From NCBI RefSeq assembly GCF_031846165.1, contig NZ_JAVRIE010000004.1, positions 310,001 to 374,000 of the forward strand: a stretch of DNA of 64,000 nucleotides. The letters are read 5' to 3'. This document shows positions 54,127 through 61,879 of this stretch, piece after piece. A model generated the notes under the pieces. That model was not told where the DNA came from. It saw only the letters and a program-made list of their open reading frames with translations, and ran no database searches. The translations under genes were made by a program, and so were the position numbers. Source of the DNA: Glaciecola blandensis. Its GTDB lineage: Bacteria > Pseudomonadota > Gammaproteobacteria > Enterobacterales > Alteromonadaceae. Each line of letters starts with the position of its first letter. Within the stretch, counting starts at the first letter, position 1.

Positions 54127-54879
54127 CTAACAACACGCAATTTCAAAATTGATATTATCGCTTACGCTACCCGAAGAACCTTCTTCCGGAACTAAGTGCA
54201 TAAATCGAATGCCGTAGCGATATTTATTGCCGCTCAGTACAGGGTAATAGCCCTCGCTATTGGCACATCTAAGGCGAATTAAATCAATTTTATCGGTTAC
54301 CACGCCTTGATAAAAGCCGTTGTTTGCAACGACCTGTTCGTATTGATTCCGCTCTCTCAAAAATTGCATGAGTAAGGTGATATTTTGGCGAACTAGACCG
54401 AGTTGCTGCACCCACATGTGAATATCTTTCTCGCGGACTGCTTTGGCTTGTTTCAACCAGCAAAATAAGTGAGGCAAATCAAAGCTCATGGCGCCACCAG
54501 GAATTGAGAAACGCTGGCGTATACTTGCTAAAAAACGGTCATCTTTTAAGCTTGAGCCGAGCTTATTAGTGCGCTTTAACTCGGATAGCAATTGGTGCAG
54601 TTTTTTTAGCGTCTGTTCTAAGGCTGCGCTGTCGATGTTGGGATGCTTTGACCAATGGACAAGGTTTTTTTCATGCACATCAATATCGCGAATGAAATCA
54701 GTTCGGATATCGAGTCTTTCAAGAAGGTCGAGCAAGGTAAAAAGCACGTCAAAAAAATAAAGGCTTTCATATTCACTATCGAATTCAGAGGTGTGATCGA
54801 GTTGCTTAAAAAGCTGTTCTAATCGCAAATAATTTCTCACCTTTTCACAAAGTGGGAATTCGTAAATTGCGATTGGCAT
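54127..54879 (-). CDS. zapD: Cell division protein ZapD
   Basis: A 250-residue cytoplasmic protein that bundles FtsZ by binding its C-terminal tail. The start IAIYEFPLCEKVRNYLRLE, the central QRFSIPGGAMSFDLPHLFCWL and the C-terminal RYGIRFMHL match the family (247 in E. coli). A strong AAAGGAG lies before the ATG. It sits between coaE and yacG in the usual order. Confidence 0.96.
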   Translation of the reverse strand: MPIAIYEFPLCEKVRNYLRLEQLFKQLDHTSEFDSEYESLYFFDVLFTLLDLLERLDIRTDFIRDIDVHEKNLVHWSKHPNIDSAALEQTLKKLHQLLSELKRTNKLGSSLKDDRFLASIRQRFSIPGGAMSFDLPHLFCWLKQAKAVREKDIHMWVQQLGLVRQNITLLMQFLRERNQYEQVVANNGFYQGVVTDKIDLIRLRCANSEGYYPVLSGNKYRYGIRFMHLVPEEGSSGSVSDNINFEIACC

Positions 54880-55034
54880 TCAGGTCTCCTTTAAGCTCGA
54901 TGTCCGTTTAGACAGAGTTTACAGGTTTTTGTTCATAATGTTTAGACAATGTTGCTCGAGAAAGAATGTATTTTGCATTGTCTATTATGCAATTGGACAA
55001 TGCCGAGATACTCAGTATGACCTTTGCAAGCGTG

Positions 55035-55634
55035 TTAATAGGCCAGTTGCAGATAGTATTCGTGCAACTGTTTGACTTGTTCCTCTAAACGATAGATATC
55101 TTTGTCATTATAGATAATGTCATGGGCGACTTTGAGTCGTTGTTCACGAGTCGCTTGGGATTGCATAATGCCCTCGATGACAGACTTACTGCTGTTGTCA
55201 CGAGCCATGGCTCGCATCAACTGTAATTGTTCGTCAATATCGACTACTAAGGTTCTATCAACAATTTCATCCAACTTATTTTCAATCAATAAGGGGACGC
55301 TTAAAATACAGTAGCGTGATTTTGCTTGTGCAGTTTGTGCCAGCATTTGCTCACGGATCATTGGATGTAGGAGGGCATTCAACCAAGCTTTGTCTTCTGG
55401 CTGAGAAAATACGATTTCGCGCAAAGCTGGTCGGTTAAGTTCGCCGTTTTTCAGCAGTATTTTGTCGCCAAATCTGGCAGCGATTGCTTGTAACCCTTTT
55501 GACCCTAGCGCAACAACGTCACGTGCAATCACATCGGCATCGATAATATCAATCCCCAGATCTGCAAACATATTACTGACAGTCGTTTTACCTGAGGCGA
55601 TGCCGCCAGTTAATCCGATAATTAGCGAACTCAT
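55035..55634 (-). CDS. coaE: Dephospho-CoA kinase CoaE
   Basis: Last step of coenzyme A synthesis: phosphorylates the ribose 3' hydroxyl of dephospho-CoA. It has 199 residues. The P-loop is GLTGGIASGKTTVSN, followed by DIIDADVIARDVV and the LLHPMIRE and VVDIDEQLQ segments. It follows pilD by 111 bases in the same direction. Confidence 0.97.
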   Translation of the reverse strand: MSSLIIGLTGGIASGKTTVSNMFADLGIDIIDADVIARDVVALGSKGLQAIAARFGDKILLKNGELNRPALREIVFSQPEDKAWLNALLHPMIREQMLAQTAQAKSRYCILSVPLLIENKLDEIVDRTLVVDIDEQLQLMRAMARDNSSKSVIEGIMQSQATREQRLKVAHDIIYNDKDIYRLEEQVKQLHEYYLQLAY

Positions 55635-55745
55635 ATTTAGTCTGTCCCTGTTAGCCTAAATTCTACTTACGTAGACTATATTACCGTGTGCCCTAATTAC
55701 CTAGCAATGATTCTCTTGTTGCTGCCTTAGTTTTGGCCTTGCGAA

Positions 55746-56624
55746 TTATACAAAACTCGATAAGTACCAATCTGCAATCGCATCACCATATAGCATGGTT
55801 AACCATCCTGCGGCAGCGAGATAAGGGCCAAAAGGAATTGCAAGATTGCCATCTTTGCGTTTGATGAACATTAAGCTAATGCCCACAATCGCACCGACAA
55901 CAGAGGATAGTAGAATGACGATAGGCAAGTGTTGCCAACCAACAAAAGCACCGATGGCGGCGAGTAATTTAAAATCGCCGTATCCCATGCCTTCTTTACC
56001 GGTGAGTAATTTAAAACCCCAATACACTGACCATAAACTCAAATAACCGACCATTGCGCCTATGATTGCATCTACGGGGCTGATGGTTGATTCAAAACAA
56101 CTAATGCCTAAAGCTACCCACAACATCAATAGAGTGAGTGAGTCAGGTAAGAGCATTTTATCTAAGTCGATAAAAGTCATTGCCACTAATAACCATGTAG
56201 CAAAGATAAAGGCAAATGCGGTTAAGCCCCAGCCCAGTTGAAATGCAACTAAAGCGGAAAGGACTGCGGTTAGCAGTTCTACAGCCGGATACCTCGCTGA
56301 TATTGGCGTTTTGCATCCACTACACTTTCGGCCAAGTGCAAGCCAACTAATTACCGGGATATTTTCCCAAGCGCGGATTTTGTGCTTGCAGTTCGGGCAA
56401 GTTGAATCTGGTTTGATAAGGTTGAAAGTGGCTTGTTGACTAGGCTCTTTATCTGGGTTTTGCGTGAGTTCTATATCGCGTTGCCATTCTCGCTCCATCA
56501 TAATAGGGAGGCGATAAATAACGACGTTCAGGAAACTGCCAACCAGTAGGCTCACAATAAAGGTGCACACAATGAATGCTGTAGGTGAGTCGGCAATCAA
56601 TTGAATGATAGCAATATTTTCCAT
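55746..56624 (-). CDS. pilD: Prepilin peptidase/N-methylase PilD
   Basis: Inner-membrane aspartyl protease that cleaves type IV prepilins after Gly and methylates the new N-terminus. It has 292 residues with the methylase-loop zinc cysteines CPNC and CSGC. The protease aspartates lie in FIDLDKMLLPD and GMGYGDFKLLA, both family motifs. It is separated from pilC by a terminator, so it is transcribed at least partly on its own. Confidence 0.97.
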   Translation of the reverse strand: MENIAIIQLIADSPTAFIVCTFIVSLLVGSFLNVVIYRLPIMMEREWQRDIELTQNPDKEPSQQATFNLIKPDSTCPNCKHKIRAWENIPVISWLALGRKCSGCKTPISARYPAVELLTAVLSALVAFQLGWGLTAFAFIFATWLLVAMTFIDLDKMLLPDSLTLLMLWVALGISCFESTISPVDAIIGAMVGYLSLWSVYWGFKLLTGKEGMGYGDFKLLAAIGAFVGWQHLPIVILLSSVVGAIVGISLMFIKRKDGNLAIPFGPYLAAAGWLTMLYGDAIADWYLSSFV

Positions 56625-56762
56625 GAATAAATTCCAGATAGTAAATGATTTGTGCCAGTTTTAGGTAGTTGCTCTGACGGGCTTCTAAACAGTATATCGC
56701 CTGTGCAGTGCACTTACATTAAGGATTTTTATATTGTGAGTGTAATGGTTTGGTCGAAAATA

Positions 56763-56788
56763 AAAAACCAGCACAAGTGCTGGTTTTT
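56763..56788 (-). terminator. Intrinsic terminator after pilC
   Basis: AAAAACCAGCAC and GTGCTGGTTTTT form perfect 12-base arms over an AA loop. Read on the minus strand it follows pilC and ends in a T run. It separates pilC from pilD. Confidence 0.88.
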
Positions 56789-56806
56789 AGATTCCAAATT
56801 TGTGAC

Positions 56807-58015
56807 TTATACCACGTTACCCATTTCGAATATGGGCAAGTACATTGCCACAATCAGACCACCGATGACCACGCCAAGTACCGCCATGATCATAGGCTCA
56901 AGTAGGCTGGTTAAGCCGTCGACCATATCGTCAACTTCCGCTTCATAAATGGTAGCAATTTTATCTAGCATGCTGTCAACCGAACCAGATTCTTCACCGA
57001 TGGCTATCATTTGCGTCACCATATCGGGGAAGATATTTGTTGCTCGCATCGCGACGTTCATTTGTAAACCGCCCGCTACTTCTTTTTTCACGAATAAAAT
57101 CGCATCACGAAAAACTGCATTACCCGACGCGCCAGCAGCAGAGTCAAGTGCACCAATTAAAGGAACACCTGCAGCAAAAGTAGTTGACAGTGTACGTGTG
57201 AATCTAGCAACCGCTGCTTTTCTCAAAATCTCACCAATGACAGGGATCTTCAGAATCATTTTGTCGACTTTATCTCTTAGGTCAATTGACTTCGAGTGGG
57301 CTTTCTTAAAGAGTACTGCGCCAATAACAACCGCGACTCCGACGAAGGGGCCATAGTCTCGCATCATGCCCGATAGACCAATTACCATCTGGGTAAATGC
57401 AGGTAATTCAGCGCCAAAACCATTAAAAATTTCTTCAAACTGCGGTACCACAAATATCAATAGAATGGTGGTTACGATAAATGCCACGACCAAAACGGCG
57501 ATAGGATAAAACATCGCTTTTTTGATTTTCGATTTCAGCGCTTCTGCTTTTTCTTTGTATAGTGCTATTCGATCATAAATCGTTTCTAGTGCACCGGATT
57601 GTTCGCCGGTCTCAACCAGGTCACAGTATAAATCATCAAATTTGTCAGGATGCTTACGTAAAGCGGAAGATAAGGGGTTACCTGATTTAACCTCATTGCC
57701 AATACTGTTCAGCAATTCACGCATAGAAGGATTGGCATGGCCTTGGGCAATCATGTCAATACTTTGAATAAGGGTAACACCTGCGCCAAGCATGGTCGCT
57801 AGCTGACGGGATAATACAGCAATGTCTTGTGCGGTGATTTTTTGCTTGCCACCAAACAAAGGTTTGGCAACTTTTTTTACTTTTGTGGCTGAGACACCTT
57901 GTCTACGAAGTAAGTTTTTTGCTTCATGAAGCGAGCCTGCGGTAATTTCACCTTTACCAGACTTTCCGCCCTTGGTAGTGCCAACCCAAGTGAATGTTTC
58001 TGCTGTTTTCGCCAT
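56807..58015 (-). CDS. pilC: Type IV pilus assembly platform PilC
   Basis: Inner-membrane GspF-family protein on which pilins are assembled. It has 402 residues, two GspF repeats (about 70-195 and 270-395) and three main hydrophobic segments. Family motifs include FSRQLATMLGAG-type LSRQLATMLGAGV, LSSALRKHPDKFDDLYCDLVETGEQSGALE and MIAIGEESGSVD. It lies directly after pilA; the ATPase gene pilB that usually stands between them is absent. Confidence 0.96.
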   Translation of the reverse strand: MAKTAETFTWVGTTKGGKSGKGEITAGSLHEAKNLLRRQGVSATKVKKVAKPLFGGKQKITAQDIAVLSRQLATMLGAGVTLIQSIDMIAQGHANPSMRELLNSIGNEVKSGNPLSSALRKHPDKFDDLYCDLVETGEQSGALETIYDRIALYKEKAEALKSKIKKAMFYPIAVLVVAFIVTTILLIFVVPQFEEIFNGFGAELPAFTQMVIGLSGMMRDYGPFVGVAVVIGAVLFKKAHSKSIDLRDKVDKMILKIPVIGEILRKAAVARFTRTLSTTFAAGVPLIGALDSAAGASGNAVFRDAILFVKKEVAGGLQMNVAMRATNIFPDMVTQMIAIGEESGSVDSMLDKIATIYEAEVDDMVDGLTSLLEPMIMAVLGVVIGGLIVAMYLPIFEMGNVV

Positions 58016-58047
58016 GGTAATCTCTACTTGTGGAGTGTTGAGACAAA

Positions 58048-58070
58048 AAAGCCCAGTTAAACTGGGCTTT
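58048..58070 (-). terminator. Terminator/attenuator between pilA and pilC
   Basis: Perfect 11-base arms AAAGCCCAGTT/AACTGGGCTTT with a one-base centre, followed on the minus strand by six T residues. It fits high pilin expression with reduced read-through into pilC. Confidence 0.85.
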
Positions 58071-58093
58071 GAAACTTAGTTACTAGCCTTTGA

Positions 58094-58528
58094 TTAGCAA
58101 AGAGTAGTTGGGTTACAGGTTGATACCCAAGTCACTTTACCGTTCGCATATGTTGCGTCTAGTAAGAATGTAGCTGGAGTTGAACCGTCTGCTTGGTAAA
58201 TTTTAGAATTTACAGAAGCCGTCGCAGTGATGTCACCGTCAGTAGTTGTCATTAGTACACTGTCATTTGTCACGCCAGCACCGCCAGAAACGATGTTAGC
58301 AGGGATGCCTTCAGCACCACCGTCACAATCTGTGATTGCGCCATTGATTTGAGCACATACTTCAACAGCTGATTTTGCTGCTGCAGTTGCATTCGTTACT
58401 TCAGTGAACTTCGCTTTCTCTGTGTAACCTTGGTAAGCTGGTAACGCGATAGCTGCAAGAATACCGATGATTGCTACAACGATCATTAGTTCGATTAGTG
58501 TAAAGCCTTTTTGAGCTGAATTTTTCAT
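58094..58528 (-). CDS. pilA: Type IV major pilin PilA
   Basis: A 144-residue prepilin. The leader ends at Gly8 with Phe9 as the first mature residue (KGFTLIELMIVVAIIGILAAIALPAYQ), including Glu at mature position 5. The body has a pair of cysteines early (CAQINGAITDC) and a C-terminal disulfide loop CNPTTLC. It is the first of the pilA-pilC pair, processed by PilD encoded nearby, and has a palindrome about 130 bases upstream. Confidence 0.96.
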   Translation of the reverse strand: MKNSAQKGFTLIELMIVVAIIGILAAIALPAYQGYTEKAKFTEVTNATAAAKSAVEVCAQINGAITDCDGGAEGIPANIVSGGAGVTNDSVLMTTTDGDITATASVNSKIYQADGSTPATFLLDATYANGKVTWVSTCNPTTLC

Positions 58529-58655
58529 GTTAAATCTCCGAGCGTGGTCAACGCGTTTTAAATATTTGTTTATGATTAGTTAAAAAGGTAAGTGCGGTAA
58601 TTGCTTACCTCCTTAACCTCGAGACCAAGTATAAGAGGAGAGATTCATATGTGAA

Positions 58656-58671
58656 GTATGCAGGGGCATAC
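58656..58671. repeat. Inverted repeat upstream of pilA
   Basis: GTATGC-AGGG-GCATAC is a perfect six-base inverted repeat between nadC and pilA, about 130 bases before the pilA ATG. A regulator site is possible. No clean sigma-54 -24/-12 element was found between it and pilA. Confidence 0.35.
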
Positions 58672-58735
58672 TCAAGTCTTTGTTCCTACACATCCAAATA
58701 TACCTAACAGTGACATGAGGGTATTTTGAGGAGCC

Positions 58736-59593
58736 TTAACTATAGGTGATTAACGATAAATCTATCGCGTTAACGTGCTTAGTTAATGCCCCTGAAGATA
58801 TATAATCCACGCCTGTTGCAGCCAATTCTTGTAGTCTTTCAATCGTAATATTGCCAGACACTTCTAGCTTACATCTTTGTGCATTAATAAGAACTGCTTC
58901 TTCGATCAGTTTTGTTGAAAAATTATCTAACATGATGGTGTTGACACCCGAATTTATCGCTTGACGAAGTTCATCAAGATTTTCAACTTCCACTTCAATT
59001 GGTAGGCCCGGGTACATCGATTTTGCTTTGGAGACCGCATTCTCTATACCTTTGCATGCATCAATATGGTTTTCTTTAATGAGGAATGCGTCGTAAAGAC
59101 CCATTCGATGATTGACACCGCCTGCGCATGCAACCGCATACTTTTGTGCTTGACGCATTCCTGGTAGGGTCTTACGAGTATCTAAGAGCTTGGTTTTACT
59201 GTGTTTTATTGCGTCAACATATAAAGCTGTTGTGGTTGCAGTTGCGCTTAAGGTCTGCAAAAAATTCAAAGCGCTGCGCTCAGCTGTCAAGATGCTTCTT
59301 GCGTTTCCAAGAATGTTAACTAAGGTTTGGTCGCATTCTACGCGCTCACCATCTTTGCATAGCCACTCTAATTGCACAGAGGGGTTAACTTGTCTGAATA
59401 CTTCATTTGCCCATTCTACACCACATATTACAGCTGGCTCACGGGTGATGATTTTTGCTTGCATCTGTGTGTCTGCATCAATCAACATTGCAGTAATATC
59501 GTTTTGAGCATCAATTTTCCCGCCTAAATCTTCTAGCAGAGCATCGGTAACTTGGCGTGGAATATCGATTTGAAATTGTTTAATCAGTGACAT
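58736..59593 (-). CDS. nadC: Nicotinate-nucleotide pyrophosphorylase NadC
   Basis: Converts quinolinate and PRPP to nicotinate mononucleotide in NAD synthesis. It has 285 residues (297 in E. coli). Motifs include LLEDLGG, ERSALNFLQTLSATAT, LLDTRKTLPGMRQAQKYAV and the phosphate-binding EVEVENLDE with MLDNFS. It is divergent from the ampE unit, in the conserved position next to the pil genes. Confidence 0.97.
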   Translation of the reverse strand: MSLIKQFQIDIPRQVTDALLEDLGGKIDAQNDITAMLIDADTQMQAKIITREPAVICGVEWANEVFRQVNPSVQLEWLCKDGERVECDQTLVNILGNARSILTAERSALNFLQTLSATATTTALYVDAIKHSKTKLLDTRKTLPGMRQAQKYAVACAGGVNHRMGLYDAFLIKENHIDACKGIENAVSKAKSMYPGLPIEVEVENLDELRQAINSGVNTIMLDNFSTKLIEEAVLINAQRCKLEVSGNITIERLQELAATGVDYISSGALTKHVNAIDLSLITYS

Positions 59594-59699
59594 ATGGCTT
59601 CTTTTATTCTTTTTTTGGATGCGTTAAGCGGGTTATTGACGTAAATAATCAGACTACAATGTGGAATATTACTTGTTTCATCTTTATAAAGGAATATAA

Positions 59700-59786
59700 G
59701 TGCGCACTTTCTTGTTAAACATCTTGGCACTTATTTACTTGGCTCATATACTTACTTTAGTTCTGCTGATAATAGTTGTCCAATAA
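59700..59786 (+). CDS. Possible small membrane peptide (28 residues)
   Basis: GTG at 59700 follows AAGGA with six bases between and opens a 28-residue frame ending in TAA at 59784-59786. Almost the whole peptide (LALIYLAHILTLVLLIIVV) is one membrane helix. It ends 14 bases before the ampE ATG, which has its own AAGGA. It occupies the place where ampD stands in relatives but shares no AmpD motif. It may be a small membrane protein or a leader peptide for ampE. Confidence 0.4.
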   Translation: MRTFLLNILALIYLAHILTLVLLIIVVQ

Positions 59787-59800
59787 CGCAAGGATATCCA

Positions 59801-60688
59801 ATGACACTGATTTCACTTTTGATTGTAATGGCACTTGAAAGGGTGACTTCTAAAGCACCCGAATGGCACGTTCATGCTCTAGTTGGCCACTATATTCAGT
59901 TCTTGCAATCGCGCTCATGGTTTAGTCAAACTGCTTCCTTATTAAATGTATTGCTAATAATAGCGGCTCCCGCGGTGCTATTAATACTGATCGATCACTT
60001 AATCAATAATGGTTTCTTCACTTTTTTGCTACAGCTACTCACCTTGTGGGTTTGTCTAGGCTGTCCTATTACCCGTAAAAATTACAAGCGCTATTTACAA
60101 GCGGCGACAAGAAAAGATTTTGAGGCTTGTTCCTTACACAGTATTTCATTGGGAAATGAAGACGGCGATCTCACCAAAGTAGGTCGGCAACTCGTATTTA
60201 TTAATTATCGCCAGTACGCTGCAGTTATCATTGCCTTTGTCATTTTCGGCGTGCCTGGTGTCGTGTTTTATTCAATTGCAAAAGAACTCCAAATATTCAT
60301 GCATAAAATGAGTTCGTGTAACCCAGATAACATGCTTGAAGAAATTGACGACGAAGTGTTGGGCGAATGCAAAAAGGATAACGCTGAACTCGCAATCGAT
60401 AAAGTGATGCATGTGATTGATTGGGTACCCGTTCGCTTAACAGGTTTAGGTTTCTTAATTGTGGGTCACTTCTCACGCGCACTTTCATTATGGCTTCCTT
60501 TATTGGTAGATACTAAAACCACATCTAAAGATGTTTTGGTGAGCGTTGCTGTTGCCGCTGAAGAAGTGGAACCTGATACACAAAACTGTATTGATGAACC
60601 GTGTATTTTAGTGAGGCTGGTAAAGCGAAATGTGATGTTTATGTTGGTGGGAGTATCCTTGCTCACAATGGTCGGAGCAGTCGCATAA
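59801..60688 (+). CDS. ampE: AmpE-like inner-membrane protein
   Basis: A 295-residue protein (284 in E. coli) with about four membrane segments. It matches AmpE, including the late motif VMHVIDWVPVRLTGLGFLIVGH and the QLVFINYRQYAAVIIAFV segment. AmpE is linked to beta-lactamase regulation with AmpD but its molecular role is poorly defined. AmpD itself is missing beside it. Its own terminator follows. Confidence 0.9.
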   Translation: MTLISLLIVMALERVTSKAPEWHVHALVGHYIQFLQSRSWFSQTASLLNVLLIIAAPAVLLILIDHLINNGFFTFLLQLLTLWVCLGCPITRKNYKRYLQAATRKDFEACSLHSISLGNEDGDLTKVGRQLVFINYRQYAAVIIAFVIFGVPGVVFYSIAKELQIFMHKMSSCNPDNMLEEIDDEVLGECKKDNAELAIDKVMHVIDWVPVRLTGLGFLIVGHFSRALSLWLPLLVDTKTTSKDVLVSVAVAAEEVEPDTQNCIDEPCILVRLVKRNVMFMLVGVSLLTMVGAVA

Positions 60689-60722
60689 ACAGCATTTTGT
60701 TTCTATCATTGTAGAATTATAT

Positions 60723-60766
60723 AAAAGCAAAAGTTCATGAATAACAATGACTTTTGCTTTTTTTTT
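60723..60766 (+). terminator. Intrinsic terminator after ampE
   Basis: AAAAGCAAAAGT pairs with ACTTTTGCTTTT across a 15-base loop and runs into nine T residues. The loop is long, but the T run is strong. Confidence 0.75.
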
Positions 60767-60881
60767 GCCTGCAAGTTACACATTTAAAAAGCGTTAGCGT
60801 AAATAAAAATAGGCACTCAACAGTCTATTAGTTGCGACAGTACTTGTTCAAATGCAAAAAGTTGCTTACACTAGTTTGGTT

Positions 60882-60897
60882 AATTGGTATTACCATT
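60882..60897. promoter_or_regulatory. PdhR operator
   Basis: AATTGGTATTACCATT matches the PdhR box (ATTGGT-N3-ACCAAT type) and is nearly palindromic. It lies about 75 bases before the pdhR start, overlapping the likely promoter (TTACAC at 60866 with TATTAC 16 bases later). PdhR bound here would repress pdhR and, by read-through, aceE. Confidence 0.75.
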
Positions 60898-60970
60898 GAG
60901 TGTTTAGTAACATTTTTATTTACATATCAATTCAACAAAACACGACTAAATTTGGCCACGAGGCGAACAC

Positions 60971-61741
60971 TTGCACACAAGCATTAAACAACAAAAGCTG
61001 TCTGATGTTATTACCGAACGTTTAGAAACGATGATTCTAGACGGTACATTGGTGGCGGGTGAAAAGTTATTGCCAGAGCGTTTGCTCGCTGAAAAATTTC
61101 AAGTTTCTCGCCCTTCTTTGCGAGAAGCTATTCAAAATCTCCAAGCTAAAGGTCTTATCGAACGCAAACAAGGTGGCGGTACTTTTATCACTCAAAACCT
61201 GAGTGCGAAAATGACTGATCCCTTATTAGCACTCGTTGGCAGTAGACCAGAAACGCAATTTGACCTACTTGAATTTAGACACGCACTGGAAGGCATGGCT
61301 GCCTACTATGCTGCACTGCGTGGTCAGCCAGAAGATTATCAAGCATTGAACAATGCCTTGAATAGCTTACCGAATACATCAACAGACAGTAAGCAAGAAG
61401 CCATAGCGCTAGTTGAGTTCTACTTAACCATGGCAAAGGCTGCCCACAACATGGTGTTATTACATGTGATGCGCAGTATGCAAGGAATGCTGGTGGAGAA
61501 CATCCAACGTAACTTAGAAATGTTGCGAGGTGGTGCCGATGTTGAAGCTCAAATAAGAGAGCAACGTCATGCCATCGTGAAAGCCATCAGTGCTCAAGAC
61601 CCTGAAGCCGCAAGAAAGGCAAGTAATCAGCACTTAGGGTTTGTTGAAAGTACTCTTTTGGGTATAAACCAACGAGATATCAAATTACAACGCGCTATGC
61701 GCAGAATTGCAGTAAAAGAGAGCGGTGACATCGCGTCATAA
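60971..61741 (+). CDS. pdhR: Pyruvate-sensing GntR regulator PdhR
   Basis: A 256-residue FadR-subfamily repressor (254 in E. coli). The winged helix contains LLAEKFQVSRPSLREAIQNL and GLIERKQGGGTFI; the C-terminal ligand domain has FDLLEFRHALEGMAAYYAALRG. It represses the pyruvate dehydrogenase genes and is released by pyruvate. The start is TTG at 60971 with GAGG seven bases upstream. aceE follows after 138 bases that include a terminator-like hairpin. Confidence 0.94.
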   Translation: MHTSIKQQKLSDVITERLETMILDGTLVAGEKLLPERLLAEKFQVSRPSLREAIQNLQAKGLIERKQGGGTFITQNLSAKMTDPLLALVGSRPETQFDLLEFRHALEGMAAYYAALRGQPEDYQALNNALNSLPNTSTDSKQEAIALVEFYLTMAKAAHNMVLLHVMRSMQGMLVENIQRNLEMLRGGADVEAQIREQRHAIVKAISAQDPEAARKASNQHLGFVESTLLGINQRDIKLQRAMRRIAVKESGDIAS

Positions 61742-61760
61742 ATCTCTGATGAATATAAGT

Positions 61761-61809
61761 TCCGGTCGATTGGTTATTTGCGACTAAATAACCGACGCTC
61801 GGATTTTTT
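61761..61809 (+). terminator. Terminator-like hairpin between pdhR and aceE
   Basis: GGTTATTT and AAATAACC (61772-61779, 61786-61793) form a perfect eight-base stem. The outer TCCG/CGGA can also pair, and CCGA-CGC-TCGG before ATTTTTT gives an alternative short stem. Either ends at a six-T run. It may be an attenuator or a full stop; only about 70 bases remain for a separate aceE promoter. Confidence 0.55.
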
Positions 61810-61879
61810 ATAGGTAGTTAAACGGGAAGTGGCTCAAACGAGTTACTTTCAAAGTTAAAACATAGAATAGGAAAGCACC

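Noticed and set aside
54975..55003. GCATTGTC/GACAATGC inverted repeat between zapD and coaE as a terminator
   Set aside because: Perfect eight-base arms but a 13-base loop and no T run on the minus strand; could be chance.
58529..58735. Sigma-54 promoter for pilA
   Set aside because: Expected from other pilA genes, but no GG-N10-GC element with acceptable flanks was found.
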